Assembly: GCA_022711765.1 (NCBI GenBank)
Contig: JAKLEB010000001.1
Coordinates: forward strand, 437,186 to 501,185
Direction: 5' to 3'
DNA: 64,000 nt
From: Candidatus Krumholzibacteriota bacterium
Lineage (GTDB): Bacteria; Krumholzibacteriota; Krumholzibacteriia; LZORAL124-64-63
Shown: piece after piece, positions 8,273 to 17,985 of the stretch
How positions within the stretch are numbered: position 1 is the stretch's first letter
Layout of the letters: every line of letters starts with the position of its first letter
The notes under the pieces: generated by a model
Told to the model about the DNA's origin: nothing
What the model saw: the letters and a program-made list of their open reading frames with translations, nothing else
Databases searched by the model: none
Position numbers and translations under genes: made by a program

Positions 8273-9154
8273 TCAGATCTCGCGGTATCCCTCGACGAAC
8301 GTGTTCGCGTACTTGAACCAGTTGATCCGCAGCGTGCCGACGACATGGCCGATCACCGGGTACTCCTGCCGGCGCGCGAGGCGATCGTCGACCCAGCTCA
8401 CGGGCGTGACGGAGCCCACGAGCGGCAGGTCGCGGCTGATCAGCAGGTGCAGCATGTAGTCGGCGCCGGGCGCGAGGTCCACGATCTGGAAGGTGCCCGT
8501 CGGCAGCACGGCGTAGAACGCCATATCCTTGTCGGAGGGATTGTTCCGCTCGCTGTCGGGCAGATCGTGGCGCGGCACCCAGACCAGCTTGTCGATGCCG
8601 GTCTGGAACCGCAACAACGCGTCGCCTTCCTCTTCCGGCAGCAGGGACGAGAGCGTCTTCTCGTCCTTCCAGTTGGCCTCGCCGAGGTTCTTGCCCGGTT
8701 CGCGGATGTCGACCGCACCGGCGCGCAGCAGCTTCGGCAGGACGTACGGCTCAGGACCGGCCATGCTGTCCTGCTCGACGACCCCGCCCCGCTTGATCCG
8801 CTCGAGGACCAGGTGGGTCGGCTGCGGCGAGAAGGTCTGCTTGACGCCGAGCAGGGTTCCCGCGAGGCGCGGATAGAGGTTCTCGAGATCGCGGGCGACG
8901 AAGTAGTAGAGCCGGTTGCCGTCGCGCACGATCCCCACCTGGCCGCGTACGTAGTCGAACTCGGGCGCGTCGATCTCGAAGGCGAAATTGCGCGAGACCG
9001 TGTCCTTCACCGCGCCTTTCATGATGGCGTTCAGGGAGGCGTACATGTACGGGTCAACCACCTCATCCTTGCCGCACCCGTAGACCCCGGCCAGAAGCAG
9101 GATGGCGAGCGAACCGATCACGACCCAGGACGCCCAGCGACGCGACACCTTCAT
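8273..9154 (-). CDS. putative lipoprotein of unknown function
   Basis: The 293-residue protein starts with a basic N-terminus, a hydrophobic stretch and a lipobox-like GVYGC with Cys27, so it is probably a lipid-anchored envelope protein. I recognise no domain in the remainder, which is rich in acidic and aromatic residues and looks soluble and folded. ATG 9154 has GGGAGG eight bases upstream. It is monocistronic: its own promoter lies upstream, a terminator of the next gene precedes that, and a shared hairpin follows. Confidence 0.7.
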   Translation of the reverse strand: MKVSRRWASWVVIGSLAILLLAGVYGCGKDEVVDPYMYASLNAIMKGAVKDTVSRNFAFEIDAPEFDYVRGQVGIVRDGNRLYYFVARDLENLYPRLAGTLLGVKQTFSPQPTHLVLERIKRGGVVEQDSMAGPEPYVLPKLLRAGAVDIREPGKNLGEANWKDEKTLSSLLPEEEGDALLRFQTGIDKLVWVPRHDLPDSERNNPSDKDMAFYAVLPTGTFQIVDLAPGADYMLHLLISRDLPLVGSVTPVSWVDDRLARRQEYPVIGHVVGTLRINWFKYANTFVEGYREI

Positions 9155-9225
9155 GAAACCAACCTCCCTTGGGATACCCGGCTGGCGACGCCGCGGGCGC
9201 GCCGCTCTGCGGCTAGCTGCGCTTG

Positions 9226-9255
9226 AATGTAACCACCACGGAACGCCATCGTCAA
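9226..9255 (-). promoter_or_regulatory. candidate promoter of the lipoprotein gene
   Basis: The minus strand has TTGACG (9255-9250), an 18-bp spacer and TACATT (9231-9226), about 70 nt upstream of the start codon. Confidence 0.45.
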
Positions 9256-9308
9256 CAGCCGGTACCTAGGGGCGACGGCGGCCGACATGAAAGTGTGATA
9301 CCGCGCCC

Positions 9309-9334
9309 GAAAAAGCAACTCCCGCCACCGGGAG
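9309..9334 (-). terminator. intrinsic terminator after the 9352-10011 gene
   Basis: On the minus strand CTCCCG, a 4-nt loop and CGGGAG (9334-9319) are followed by TTGCTTTTTC, a hairpin plus T-tract just past the stop codon. Confidence 0.7.
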
Positions 9335-9351
9335 ACCGCGGTCGGCGTCGC

Positions 9352-10011
9352 TCACGCGCCGCGGCGGCGCCCCAGCGGCGGCAGCAGGCGCACCTTCGCC
9401 AGAACCGCGGATTGGTCCGCGAGCCGGCCTTCCCACAGGTCGTTGAAGATCGCCCAGTGGCTCGGCGTCAGGACGCCAGCCCGGGCGAACAGGCGCAGGA
9501 AGCTCAGCCGGCGTTCGGCCGCCGACAGGTGCGGCAGCCCTTCCCGGTTCAGGCGGCCGTCGATGGTGGTGAGCCACGCCTCCTGGAACGCTTCGACGAG
9601 CGAGGGCGGCACGTTCGCGGGCGCCAGCGCGCCGTCGAGGAGATCGCGCGCCAGGAGGAACTGCTGGTACAGGAACCGCATGGCATTGGCCAGGGAATAC
9701 TCCGCCGCCGCCGCCGGCGGCGATTCCGCCGGCAGCGGACCCAGGTCCCACGCCTGGGATTCCGGGCGGGCACGTCCGCGGCCGGGGCGATCGTTGACGA
9801 CCTGGTCCGGATGGAACCAGATCGTCAACCGGCGCGCACCGGCGTCCCCGTCGAAGCGCAGCCAGCTGCGATCGTCCGTCGCGATCGCGTCGGCGACCAG
9901 GACGATCGCCGCGAGCCGCCCGTCCAGCCCGAGACGCCCCGCCGCTTCCGCGACGTGCGGCAACATCAGCGAGGCGAGGGGCCAGTCGGCTGGGATCACC
10001 CGCGTCTCCAC
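9352..10011 (-). CDS. hypothetical protein downstream of tryptophanase
   Basis: The 219-residue soluble protein has no signal peptide and no domain that I recognise. It is mainly helical in appearance, with LANAMRFLYQQFLLARDLLDG and a C-terminal SFLRLFARAGVLTPSHWAIFNDLWEG segment. GTG 10011 is chosen for the AGGGGAG eight bases upstream. It begins 17 nt after the tryptophanase stop and is followed by a clear terminator, so the two genes form a likely bicistronic unit. Its role is unknown. Confidence 0.6.
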   Translation of the reverse strand: METRVIPADWPLASLMLPHVAEAAGRLGLDGRLAAIVLVADAIATDDRSWLRFDGDAGARRLTIWFHPDQVVNDRPGRGRARPESQAWDLGPLPAESPPAAAAEYSLANAMRFLYQQFLLARDLLDGALAPANVPPSLVEAFQEAWLTTIDGRLNREGLPHLSAAERRLSFLRLFARAGVLTPSHWAIFNDLWEGRLADQSAVLAKVRLLPPLGRRRGA

Positions 10012-10028
10012 CGGCGACGCTCCCCTGC

Positions 10029-11429
10029 TCAGCTCGCGATCAGCCGGCCGCCGCCGATCGGTCGCAGCCGGCAGAGGAAGTGCCGGAGCGCCGGCGGCTG
10101 CCAGACGATCTCCAGACCCTGCAACCGATCGCCGAGATCCCGGACCCGGGCGCAGGCGTCGGCCACGTAGTCGAGCTGCGTGTGCGTGTAGACGCGGCGC
10201 GGCACGGCCAGCCGGACCAGCTCCATGGCCGGGGACACCAGAGCGCCCGAATCCGGGTCGACATGCTCGAACATCAGGCTGCCGATCTCGCACGCGCGGA
10301 TGCCCGCCTCCAGATAGAGCGCCGCCGTGAAGCTGACGCCCGGGAATCGCCGGGGCGGGACGTGGGGCAGGATCGCCCTGGCGTCGAGGTAGATGGCGTG
10401 GCCGCCCGCCGGCTTGAGGAACGGCACGCCGTGCGCGGCCAGGCGCTCGCCGAGCCGCGCGACCTGCCCGATCCGGTAGGTCAGATACTCCTCGTCCAGG
10501 ACCTCCCGGAGACCCTCGGCGACCGCCGCGAGGTCGCGGCCCGCGAGTCCGCCGTAGGTCGGGAACCCCTCCTGGACGATCAGTCGTTCGGCGAGCCGCT
10601 CGGCAAGCTTGTCGTCGGTGAGCGCGATGAACCCGCCGATGTTCACGAGCGCGTCCTTCTTGGCGCTCATCAGGCAGCCGTCGGCGTGCCGGAAGAACTC
10701 CTGGGCGATCGCCTCGATGGTCCGGTCCGCCTGGCCGCGCTCGCGGCGCTTGATGAACCAGGCGTTCTCGGCGAACCGCGCGCAGTCCAGGAACAGCGGC
10801 ACACCATGGGCGTGGCAGACCGCCGCCGTCTCGCGCACGTTGGCCAGGCTCACCGGCTGTCCGCCACCGCTGTTGTTCGTGATCGTCATCATCACGAAGG
10901 GGATCCGGTCCCCGTACCTGGCGAACGCCGCTTCGAGCTTGGCCACGGACAGATTGCCCTTGAACGGCGCGTCGCTGTCCGGGTCGAGGCCCTCGTCGCA
11001 CACGCAGTCCAGCGCGACCGCGCCGCGAAACTCGACGTTCGCGCGGGTCGTGTCGAAGTGGGTGTTGTTGGGAACGACGTGCCGCTCCTCGAGCAGGACG
11101 CCGCAGAGCAGGTTCTCGGCGGCGCGTCCCTGGTGGCACGGGATCACGTGCCGGTAACCCGTGAGGTGCCGGATGGTCCGCTCGAATTCGTCCCAGCTCC
11201 GGCTCTGCGCATAGGCCTCGTCGCCGGTGACCATCGCCGCCCATTGCCGGTCGCTCATGGCCGCGGTGCCGCTGTCGGTCAACAGGTCGATATAGATCGC
11301 CGCCGACGGGATCCTGAAGATGTTGTACTCGGCCTCGCGCAGGTGCTGCTCCCGCTCGGCGCGGGGTACGCGGTGGATGCGCTCGACGACCTTGATGCGA
11401 TACGGCTCGAAGGGAAGATCCGGTTCCAT
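10029..11429 (-). CDS. tnaA: tryptophanase (tryptophan indole-lyase)
   Basis: This PLP enzyme splits L-tryptophan into indole, pyruvate and ammonia. The 466-residue protein aligns end to end with the tryptophanase/tyrosine phenol-lyase family, with IDLLTDSGT, HQGRAAEN, the PLP lysine Lys258 in SAKKD and AGGHAIYLDAR. Two specificity positions favour tryptophan: the Asp of FDTT (Thr in tyrosine phenol-lyase) and Ile in EIGS (Arg there). ATG 11429 has GGAGGAAC upstream. A promoter is visible, but I see no TnaC-like leader peptide in the ~70-nt leader. Confidence 0.9.
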   Translation of the reverse strand: MEPDLPFEPYRIKVVERIHRVPRAEREQHLREAEYNIFRIPSAAIYIDLLTDSGTAAMSDRQWAAMVTGDEAYAQSRSWDEFERTIRHLTGYRHVIPCHQGRAAENLLCGVLLEERHVVPNNTHFDTTRANVEFRGAVALDCVCDEGLDPDSDAPFKGNLSVAKLEAAFARYGDRIPFVMMTITNNSGGGQPVSLANVRETAAVCHAHGVPLFLDCARFAENAWFIKRRERGQADRTIEAIAQEFFRHADGCLMSAKKDALVNIGGFIALTDDKLAERLAERLIVQEGFPTYGGLAGRDLAAVAEGLREVLDEEYLTYRIGQVARLGERLAAHGVPFLKPAGGHAIYLDARAILPHVPPRRFPGVSFTAALYLEAGIRACEIGSLMFEHVDPDSGALVSPAMELVRLAVPRRVYTHTQLDYVADACARVRDLGDRLQGLEIVWQPPALRHFLCRLRPIGGGRLIAS

Positions 11430-11506
11430 GCACAGTTCCTCCGGGGCCAGGTGGACGCGACCGGCGATCCGGCGACGCCGTGGCGTGGGCCCGCGGCCGC
11501 CCGCCG

Positions 11507-11535
11507 AAGTTAGCAGCCGACTCTCGCCGAGACAA
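11507..11535 (-). promoter_or_regulatory. candidate tnaA promoter
   Basis: The minus strand has TTGTCT (11535-11530), a 17-bp spacer and TAACTT (11512-11507). The -10 is identical to that of rRNA P2. Confidence 0.45.
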
Positions 11536-11597
11536 GCCGCTTGCCCGGCCGGGCGCGGCGACGACCGGACCAGGCGGGCCGCGCGCGCGGACGCGGG

Positions 11598-14500
11598 CTA
11601 CTGATCCCGGTCGCCCGGCAGCGGCGAGAGTTCCTGATAGAGGACGAGCAGCCGGTCCGTGGCGCGGGCCAGCACGCGCCGGTGGACGGCCGCCGGTTCG
11701 GAGCCGAAGCAGACGTAGGCGACCGATTCAGCGCACACGCCGCCGGGAGCGGACGCCGCCGCGAGGGTCGCCGCCGGCCGACCGGTGGCCAGGTCGCCTC
11801 GTTCGAGCACGTCGGCGAGTTGCCGCCGCCAGGCCTGCCAGAGCGCCGGCCCGACCACCGTCCCCGGGGACCGTCCGGCGGCGGCGAGCGAGATCGCGCG
11901 ATGGCGGGCCGCGGAGTCGACGCAGCAGGTCGGCCCCCACGGCGACCGCCGCAGCCGGTCCAGGAACGCCGCCGCATCGTCGAGCACGGCTGGGTCGAGG
12001 CCGCGCAGCCAGGCGCCCCAGTCGTCGGCCGCCTGCCCGCCGACCAGCTCGGTCAACAACCAGGTCTTCTCGGCGGTCGCCGGCGTCCCCTCGCCCGCCG
12101 GCCAGGCGCCGTGCCGGACGAGGTGGGCGTCCGCGAACGCAGCCGATAGCTCGAGGGTGCCCGGCAACATCAGGGCCGCGAGGTCCTCGGCGAGAACGGC
12201 GGCCCAGCCGTGATCGGCGAGCGCGCGCGCGAGCAGGAGGACATCCTCGACGAGCGGCGCCGTCACCTGCGCGAACGCGCCGAGCCGTCCGGCATCGCTC
12301 GCGGCGGTGAGAGCGGCCGCGCATTCGTCCAGGGTCCCGGCCGGGCGGGTGTCGACCGACCCGCGATCGCGACGCTGGGTCTGGGCGTCGCAGAGGCCGG
12401 CCGGGTAGAACCCCCGGACGGCGCGCCACGGCAGCTGCGCCGGCAACACCGGGGACCGCAGCTCGAGGATCTCGTCGCGGCGAGGGGTCACGAGGAACAG
12501 GTCCTCCCACGCGCCCGCGACTTCGCTGCGATCGACGGTCACCAGGAGCTTGCCCTCGCGGCCGAGCTCCTGCAGCCGGTACGCGACCTCGCGCGGGAAC
12601 CGCTGGGCCTCGAGCAGGACGATGAGCCGCGGCTCGCCCGCCGCGGCGGGGAACCGTCCCGGCAACGGATCGCCCGCGCGCCAGACGTGGAGCTCCGGTT
12701 GCCACGCCGCCGACAGCCGCCGCGCGCTCAGGTGCAGCCTCACGCCCGTCGGCAGGTCCGGGCACCAGATCTCCGCGCGTTCGGCGGCGCCCGCCTGCCG
12801 CAGACCGCTCAGCAGCGCATCCGTCCGGCCGGTGCCGCACACGCCGGCGAGGATCAACTGTCCGGGCCCACGCGCGGCGACGAATCCGGACACCGCGCCG
12901 CGCGCTTCGCGCAGGACATCCTTGTCGCCGCGCCGCCACCACGACCGCGAACGCGCCGGGGTCCCGGAGCTGTCGCGAACCGGATCGCCCGCCACCAGCG
13001 TCCCGCCCGGAGGGGTCGCCACCAGGCGACGCCGCCAGGCGTCGCAGGCGCCCGCCAGGTCGGCCACCACGGTCGACGCGGCGGAGCCGGGGGCGAGCAA
13101 CGGCGCGCTCGCGAGCCGCTGCAGGTCCGCGACGTCGAGGTAGCCCGGATCGTCCGGCGCGGCGACGTTCCAGAATCCGAGTTCCTGCCCCAGCAGCACG
13201 CGCTCGGTCAGGACCGGATCCAGAGCGGCCGTCACCTCGAGGATGAACCGGCGGTCGCTCCGCGACGACGCGGCGCCGAGCGTCCGGATCCAGTCGGCGA
13301 AGCCGTCGAGCCGTCCGACGAGATCCGTGACCAGGCGCTCCCGTCCCCCCAGCCAGCCGACGCGCCGGCGGTTGGAGAACCAGGCGCCGCGCGGCGCGGC
13401 GTAGACCAGCGCTCCCCCGCCCGCGAGAGGCCAGGTCGCCGCGAGCGCGAGGAGGGTGTCGACGATGTCCGGCGCCGGCGCATCGTACCCACGACCGGTC
13501 GGATCGAGCAGGAGGTCGCCCCCGCCCGGCGCCCAGACCCCCTGCCAGGCGCCCGGCAATCCGCCGGCGAGCAACGACGCGACCGTCGGCTCCAGCCGCG
13601 CCGCGCACCCCGCGAGCCGCAGCTCCATCTCGCGGACCGGAACGCGGACGAGCAGGCGACGGACAGCCGATCCGGTCACGGCCGGACGGTCCGGCAGCGG
13701 CAGCGCGCCCTCCAGCACGCCCACCCACCGCAGGACTTCGATCGCGCGCTGGACCTCGCGAGGCGACACGCCCGCCAGCCAGGCGAGTCGCCAGCGCGAC
13801 ACGGTCGGCGCGAAACCGGGCGGCGCGTCCGCTTCCAGCTCCGGGTCGAGCCAGCCGGGATCCCGCAGCAGACGAAGCAGGCGTTCGGCGGCGGATGCGG
13901 CCGTCCCGCCTGACCGCGAAGCGACGTCGAGGCGATCGTAGATGAGCGTCAACGCCGGCTCGCCGCTGCCGCGCGCGACGAGGTCGGCCGGATCGAGCGG
14001 CGGCCGCAGCAGGATCGCCGGCCCCGACGCCAGTCGGCGCGGCCCCGCGAGCGAGCGGAGCTGCCAGCGGCGGCCGTCCGCCAGGACGAGCCGATCCACC
14101 GTGTCCGCGGCGATCCGGGCGCCGGCCGCGACGGCGGCGTCGCGAAGTCCGGCGAGGTCGGGCGGGTCGCCCCAGATCTCCAGCGGGCCGTCGCGCCCCA
14201 GGTCCGTCTGCGCCAGCAGACGCCGGGCGTGCTCGGCCGTCCGATCGATCGCCTCGGGCCGCGGCCCGCCACCCGCGAAATGATAGCCGCAGCGGGAGCA
14301 GAACAGACCGTCGACTGCGCCGGGGCCGATCTGCCCGCACTGGGGACAGAGCCGGTGCGGATGCGGCACCTCGCCGCGCCGCAGCACCGTCCAGCCGCCG
14401 GGCTCGGTCGCGGCCGGAGGCGACTGCGCGCCGAACCGGTCGGCGAGGAACTGGCGCCAGGCAGGCGAGAGCGGAGCGCCGGCGAGGTCGAGACGTCCGA

Positions 14501-17500
14501 TCCGCCCGGCGGCGAGCCAGTTCAGGAGCCGCGCGCCCGTCGCCGAGGCGGGCGGCAGGTAGGTCTCCAGGTCTAGGACCAGGGCCCGCTCGCAGGCCGG
14601 CAGGGGAGTCCCTTCGCCCAGGCACGCGAGCAGGTCGGCGGGCCGCGCCCAGACCAGGGGTCCGAACGGGCCGGTCTCGGCGGGCGCCAGGCTCGAAGCG
14701 CCGGCCGCGCCGCAGACCGCGACGATCGCCGCCGCCCCGGCCGGCGGAGAGTCGCCGACGACGAGCAGGCGCGCGACCGGTTCCCCGGCCTCCCATCGGC
14801 GCAGCAGGTCAGCGGCCAGATCCCGCCAGCGATCGGCGGCGGGAGCGAGATGGACGAATACGCCCGCCGCGTCCACGGCCGCGGCGTCGCCGAGCGCCGG
14901 ACCCGCCCAGCCGGGGACGTCGCCCGGTTGCGCTCCCGCACGCGCATGCCACGCGGCGACGCTCCGTTGCAGGGGCCGCGCCGCCTCGCCCGCCACGGCG
15001 GCGGCGAGGTCGATGATCTCGAGCGCCGCCCCATCCGTCCGCGTCGCCGGCGGCGGAGCGTCGGCCGCCTCGAGGAGCCGCCACCAGCGACCGTCGAGGA
15101 CGTCGACCGCGGCGACGGGCTCCGCCATCAGAGCCCCGGTCTCCAGCGCCGCCAGGCGGCGGCGAAGCAGCAACCGCTGCCGGCGGTCCCGATCGGCGGC
15201 CTGCCAGGAGGCTGGCGTATCGATCAGCGCGAGCGGCGGCGCGTCGTCATCGAGCGACTCCAGGCGGTGCACCACGAGCCGTGCCCCGGCGGCCGACGCC
15301 TCCGGTTGACCGAGGCGCCAGCCCACCGGTCCGAAGACTCCGGTCGCCGCGTCGCGCCAGAACGCCGCTTCGGCCGGGTCCCGGCCGGCCCGCACGACCG
15401 TCTCTGCGCCGGCCGCCCGCAGGTGTTGCAGGGCGGCCACGTGGCCGGCGCCCGGCGCCAGGCGCGCGTCGGGCAACGGACCGGCGCCCGCGAGCCGCAA
15501 GCGCGGCGACCGGCGATCGCCGAGGTCGAGATGGTAGGGACGGCCGTATCCGGACAGGATCGCGTCGAACCAGGCCGCGAGCTCCTCGCGCAAGAGACCC
15601 GGCGAGCCGATCAGCGAGAGGTGCCTCCTGCCCCGGGACACCAGCAGCGCGTGCAGGCTCGCCGGACTCCCCGGGTCGCGCCGGTGCAGCCGCCAGTGCA
15701 CCGCGGCGCTGTCCAGGAAGACCCAGCTCGCGTCGCTGCCGTCGTACACGCCCCACACGGCGTCGAGCGTCCCGGCGTGCGCGGGCAGGTCATCCACCAG
15801 ACCGGCCACGACGCCCGATCTCCGCACGCGCTGCGCGTACTGCGCGCTCCAGCTCCCCTCGCCGCCCGTGTCGGCGACGCCGGCCGGCCGCCGCGGCAGC
15901 GCCGCGACGCGCGCCGCGTACCGATCGTAGAGCGGGCAAGCGCCCGCAGGCCGCGGTCGCAACACGCGGTTGTCCAGCAGGTCGCCGTTGTGCGTCTCCA
16001 CGAGGCGGATCCAGTGGCAGAGAGCGAGCGGGTCGGCCGCCCCGGCGGCGGCCTCGGCCGCGAGGTCGTCGAGCAGCCGCAGGGCCGCGTCGAGATCGTG
16101 GACCTCGCCGCCGGGCGGGACCACCGTCACCGGGCCGTACGATTCGCGCACCTGCCGTTGCAACTCGCCCAGCCGGTCCAGGCGGTCCAGGACGAAGCGC
16201 CAGCGCCGCTCGCCGGGCCCCCATGCCGCGAGCACCCGTCCCGGCCGTCCCGTGGTGACCACGGCGACGGCCTGGCCGGCCAGGTCCTCCCGCTCGACGG
16301 CGTCCGCATCGCCAGGCCGGCGCGCGGACAGGGGATCCGGTCGCGTCCAGAGCAGCGGGACCGTCCAGGCCGCGAAGTTCGCGTCCGTCGCGGCCTTGTC
16401 CGGGGCCCCGAGCACTGCGCATTCGTACACGAACTCGGCCGCGGGGTCGCCGCGGCGGGCTAGCTCGCCCAGCCCCGCGCGCAGGGCGGGATCGGCGGCG
16501 TCCACGCGGTGAAGGACGGCCAGCCACAGCAATCCGGTCTCGAGGGCGGGTGTGAGAGTCGCCTGCGCCGGTCGCATCCGGCCGTCCTGGCCCAGCGGCT
16601 CGAGCAGCGGATGGCCCACCTCCGCTCGCCAGCCGTCGCGCCAGGCACCGCTGCGCGCGAGGGCCAGTCGATGCGCGAGGTCGTCGTTCCAGCCCGCCTC
16701 CGGCAGGAGCGGCTCGAGCACGGCCTCGAGGTATGGCGCCAGGGCCCGACCGCGACCGGCGGCCGGCCAGCCGCTGGCGATCGCCGCCGCCGCGCCGTCG
16801 CCGCCCCAGACGACCCGGCCGCCCGCCGCCGCGAGGAGCTCCACCACCGCCGGCGCGCCGAGCTCGGGACGCCAGGTCGCGGTATCGCGCGGCTCGGCGC
16901 CCCACCAGAACACCAGATGGACCTCGCCGCCCGGAGCGGCCGCGGCCGACAGCCAGCCGCGCGGCGGGTCATCGCGGGGCTGGCGGTACTCGACCAGCGC
17001 CAGCGCCTCGCGGGCGCGCTGCCAGAGCGGCGAGGCCTCGTCGCGAGGGAGGCGCCAGGCCAGGTGGTGCGCCTCCCCGTAGCGGGGCACGGACAGGCAG
17101 CGCCGGTCGCGCCCGGCGAGGATCTCGAGCCGGCGCAGGCAGCTCCACTGCCGCCGAGCCTCGGGCTGAGCCAGGACGTCGCAGGCGCGCCAGGCGGCGA
17201 GCACGGGCTCGGCGCTCTCGCGGTAGCGATCGCCGAGATTCGCCGCGACCCAGTCGCGCTCCGCGGCCGTTTCCGCGCTCCAGTCGCCCTCGCCGGCGAG
17301 CAGCGCCAGCAGGGACTCGGCCCAGTCCGCCCGGTCGTCCGGCGGCAGATGGCCGAGTCCGTCGATCGCTCCGGCCGCGAGCCGCAGCCTGAGCGAAGGA
17401 GCGAGGTCCAGCTCCGGCGTGACGAGATCGCGCGCGCATAGCCGACCGGTGGCCGGCAGCAGCTCGAAGATCGCCGTCACGATCTGCGCCGCCGCCAGGC

Positions 17501-17879
17501 GACGGTCGACCAGCCGGCTGGCAACCGAGAGGTACAGCGCCTTGTCGAGGACAGCGAAGGCGGCGGCGGGATCGCGCTCGGGGCCGCGGTCGAGCAGGTC
17601 CTCGGCGCGGCGCAGGATCGCGGACGCCTGTTCGGCGAAGGCGGCGCGAAACTCGGACTCCGCACGCTGCCAGCGTCCCGGCTCGCGCTCGGCGGGCCCG
17701 TGACGATTCAGGCGGCGCCAGAGCGATCGCGCGCCGTCCGGCAGCGTCTCGGACAGGAACACGCGGCGAGCATCGCCGGCGCGCGCCGAGCAGGCGGAGT
17801 CGAAGGCCTCCTCGGCGGCGCGGAAGCCTCCTGCTTCCAGCGCGGCGCGAGCCTCGGCCAGCAGCTGCCAGTAGTTCAT
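11598..17879 (-). CDS. giant 2,093-residue protein, degenerate helicase-like C-terminus, zinc ribbon
   Basis: I do not recognise this protein as a whole. It has no signal peptide or membrane segment and is very rich in Ala, Arg, Trp and Leu. Residues 1-200 look like helical repeats. A zinc ribbon CPQC-x12-CSRC spans 1178-1197. A helix-turn-helix-like segment lies near 1362-1386 (WLAGVSPREVQRAIEVL). At 1679-1686 GVCGTGRT resembles a Walker A with Arg replacing Lys, followed by a hydrophobic strand ending LLEAQ in place of a DExx box. The last 30 residues, with ARATDRLLVLY, resemble helicase superfamily 1 motif VI. ATG 17879 has AGGAGG ten bases upstream. It follows yraN by ~106 bp; TATGAT at 17936-17931 could be a -10. 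A degenerate SF1 helicase or ATPase scaffold is a guess. Confidence 0.75.
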   Translation of the reverse strand: MNYWQLLAEARAALEAGGFRAAEEAFDSACSARAGDARRVFLSETLPDGARSLWRRLNRHGPAEREPGRWQRAESEFRAAFAEQASAILRRAEDLLDRGPERDPAAAFAVLDKALYLSVASRLVDRRLAAAQIVTAIFELLPATGRLCARDLVTPELDLAPSLRLRLAAGAIDGLGHLPPDDRADWAESLLALLAGEGDWSAETAAERDWVAANLGDRYRESAEPVLAAWRACDVLAQPEARRQWSCLRRLEILAGRDRRCLSVPRYGEAHHLAWRLPRDEASPLWQRAREALALVEYRQPRDDPPRGWLSAAAAPGGEVHLVFWWGAEPRDTATWRPELGAPAVVELLAAAGGRVVWGGDGAAAAIASGWPAAGRGRALAPYLEAVLEPLLPEAGWNDDLAHRLALARSGAWRDGWRAEVGHPLLEPLGQDGRMRPAQATLTPALETGLLWLAVLHRVDAADPALRAGLGELARRGDPAAEFVYECAVLGAPDKAATDANFAAWTVPLLWTRPDPLSARRPGDADAVEREDLAGQAVAVVTTGRPGRVLAAWGPGERRWRFVLDRLDRLGELQRQVRESYGPVTVVPPGGEVHDLDAALRLLDDLAAEAAAGAADPLALCHWIRLVETHNGDLLDNRVLRPRPAGACPLYDRYAARVAALPRRPAGVADTGGEGSWSAQYAQRVRRSGVVAGLVDDLPAHAGTLDAVWGVYDGSDASWVFLDSAAVHWRLHRRDPGSPASLHALLVSRGRRHLSLIGSPGLLREELAAWFDAILSGYGRPYHLDLGDRRSPRLRLAGAGPLPDARLAPGAGHVAALQHLRAAGAETVVRAGRDPAEAAFWRDAATGVFGPVGWRLGQPEASAAGARLVVHRLESLDDDAPPLALIDTPASWQAADRDRRQRLLLRRRLAALETGALMAEPVAAVDVLDGRWWRLLEAADAPPPATRTDGAALEIIDLAAAVAGEAARPLQRSVAAWHARAGAQPGDVPGWAGPALGDAAAVDAAGVFVHLAPAADRWRDLAADLLRRWEAGEPVARLLVVGDSPPAGAAAIVAVCGAAGASSLAPAETGPFGPLVWARPADLLACLGEGTPLPACERALVLDLETYLPPASATGARLLNWLAAGRIGRLDLAGAPLSPAWRQFLADRFGAQSPPAATEPGGWTVLRRGEVPHPHRLCPQCGQIGPGAVDGLFCSRCGYHFAGGGPRPEAIDRTAEHARRLLAQTDLGRDGPLEIWGDPPDLAGLRDAAVAAGARIAADTVDRLVLADGRRWQLRSLAGPRRLASGPAILLRPPLDPADLVARGSGEPALTLIYDRLDVASRSGGTAASAAERLLRLLRDPGWLDPELEADAPPGFAPTVSRWRLAWLAGVSPREVQRAIEVLRWVGVLEGALPLPDRPAVTGSAVRRLLVRVPVREMELRLAGCAARLEPTVASLLAGGLPGAWQGVWAPGGGDLLLDPTGRGYDAPAPDIVDTLLALAATWPLAGGGALVYAAPRGAWFSNRRRVGWLGGRERLVTDLVGRLDGFADWIRTLGAASSRSDRRFILEVTAALDPVLTERVLLGQELGFWNVAAPDDPGYLDVADLQRLASAPLLAPGSAASTVVADLAGACDAWRRRLVATPPGGTLVAGDPVRDSSGTPARSRSWWRRGDKDVLREARGAVSGFVAARGPGQLILAGVCGTGRTDALLSGLRQAGAAERAEIWCPDLPTGVRLHLSARRLSAAWQPELHVWRAGDPLPGRFPAAAGEPRLIVLLEAQRFPREVAYRLQELGREGKLLVTVDRSEVAGAWEDLFLVTPRRDEILELRSPVLPAQLPWRAVRGFYPAGLCDAQTQRRDRGSVDTRPAGTLDECAAALTAASDAGRLGAFAQVTAPLVEDVLLLARALADHGWAAVLAEDLAALMLPGTLELSAAFADAHLVRHGAWPAGEGTPATAEKTWLLTELVGGQAADDWGAWLRGLDPAVLDDAAAFLDRLRRSPWGPTCCVDSAARHRAISLAAAGRSPGTVVGPALWQAWRRQLADVLERGDLATGRPAATLAAASAPGGVCAESVAYVCFGSEPAAVHRRVLARATDRLLVLYQELSPLPGDRDQ

Positions 17880-17985
17880 CTGCCGGGCGCCTCCTGCGTT
17901 CCGGCCGGCGAGGTCGGGTCCTACCGCGGGATCATAGCGGAGGTCGCCGCGTCCTGCCACCGCTTTCGCCGGACGCCGGCGCGCG

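Noticed and set aside
10029..11429. Tyrosine phenol-lyase instead of tryptophanase
   Set aside because: The specificity positions carry Asp (FDTT) and Ile (EIGS), the tryptophanase states, rather than Thr and Arg.
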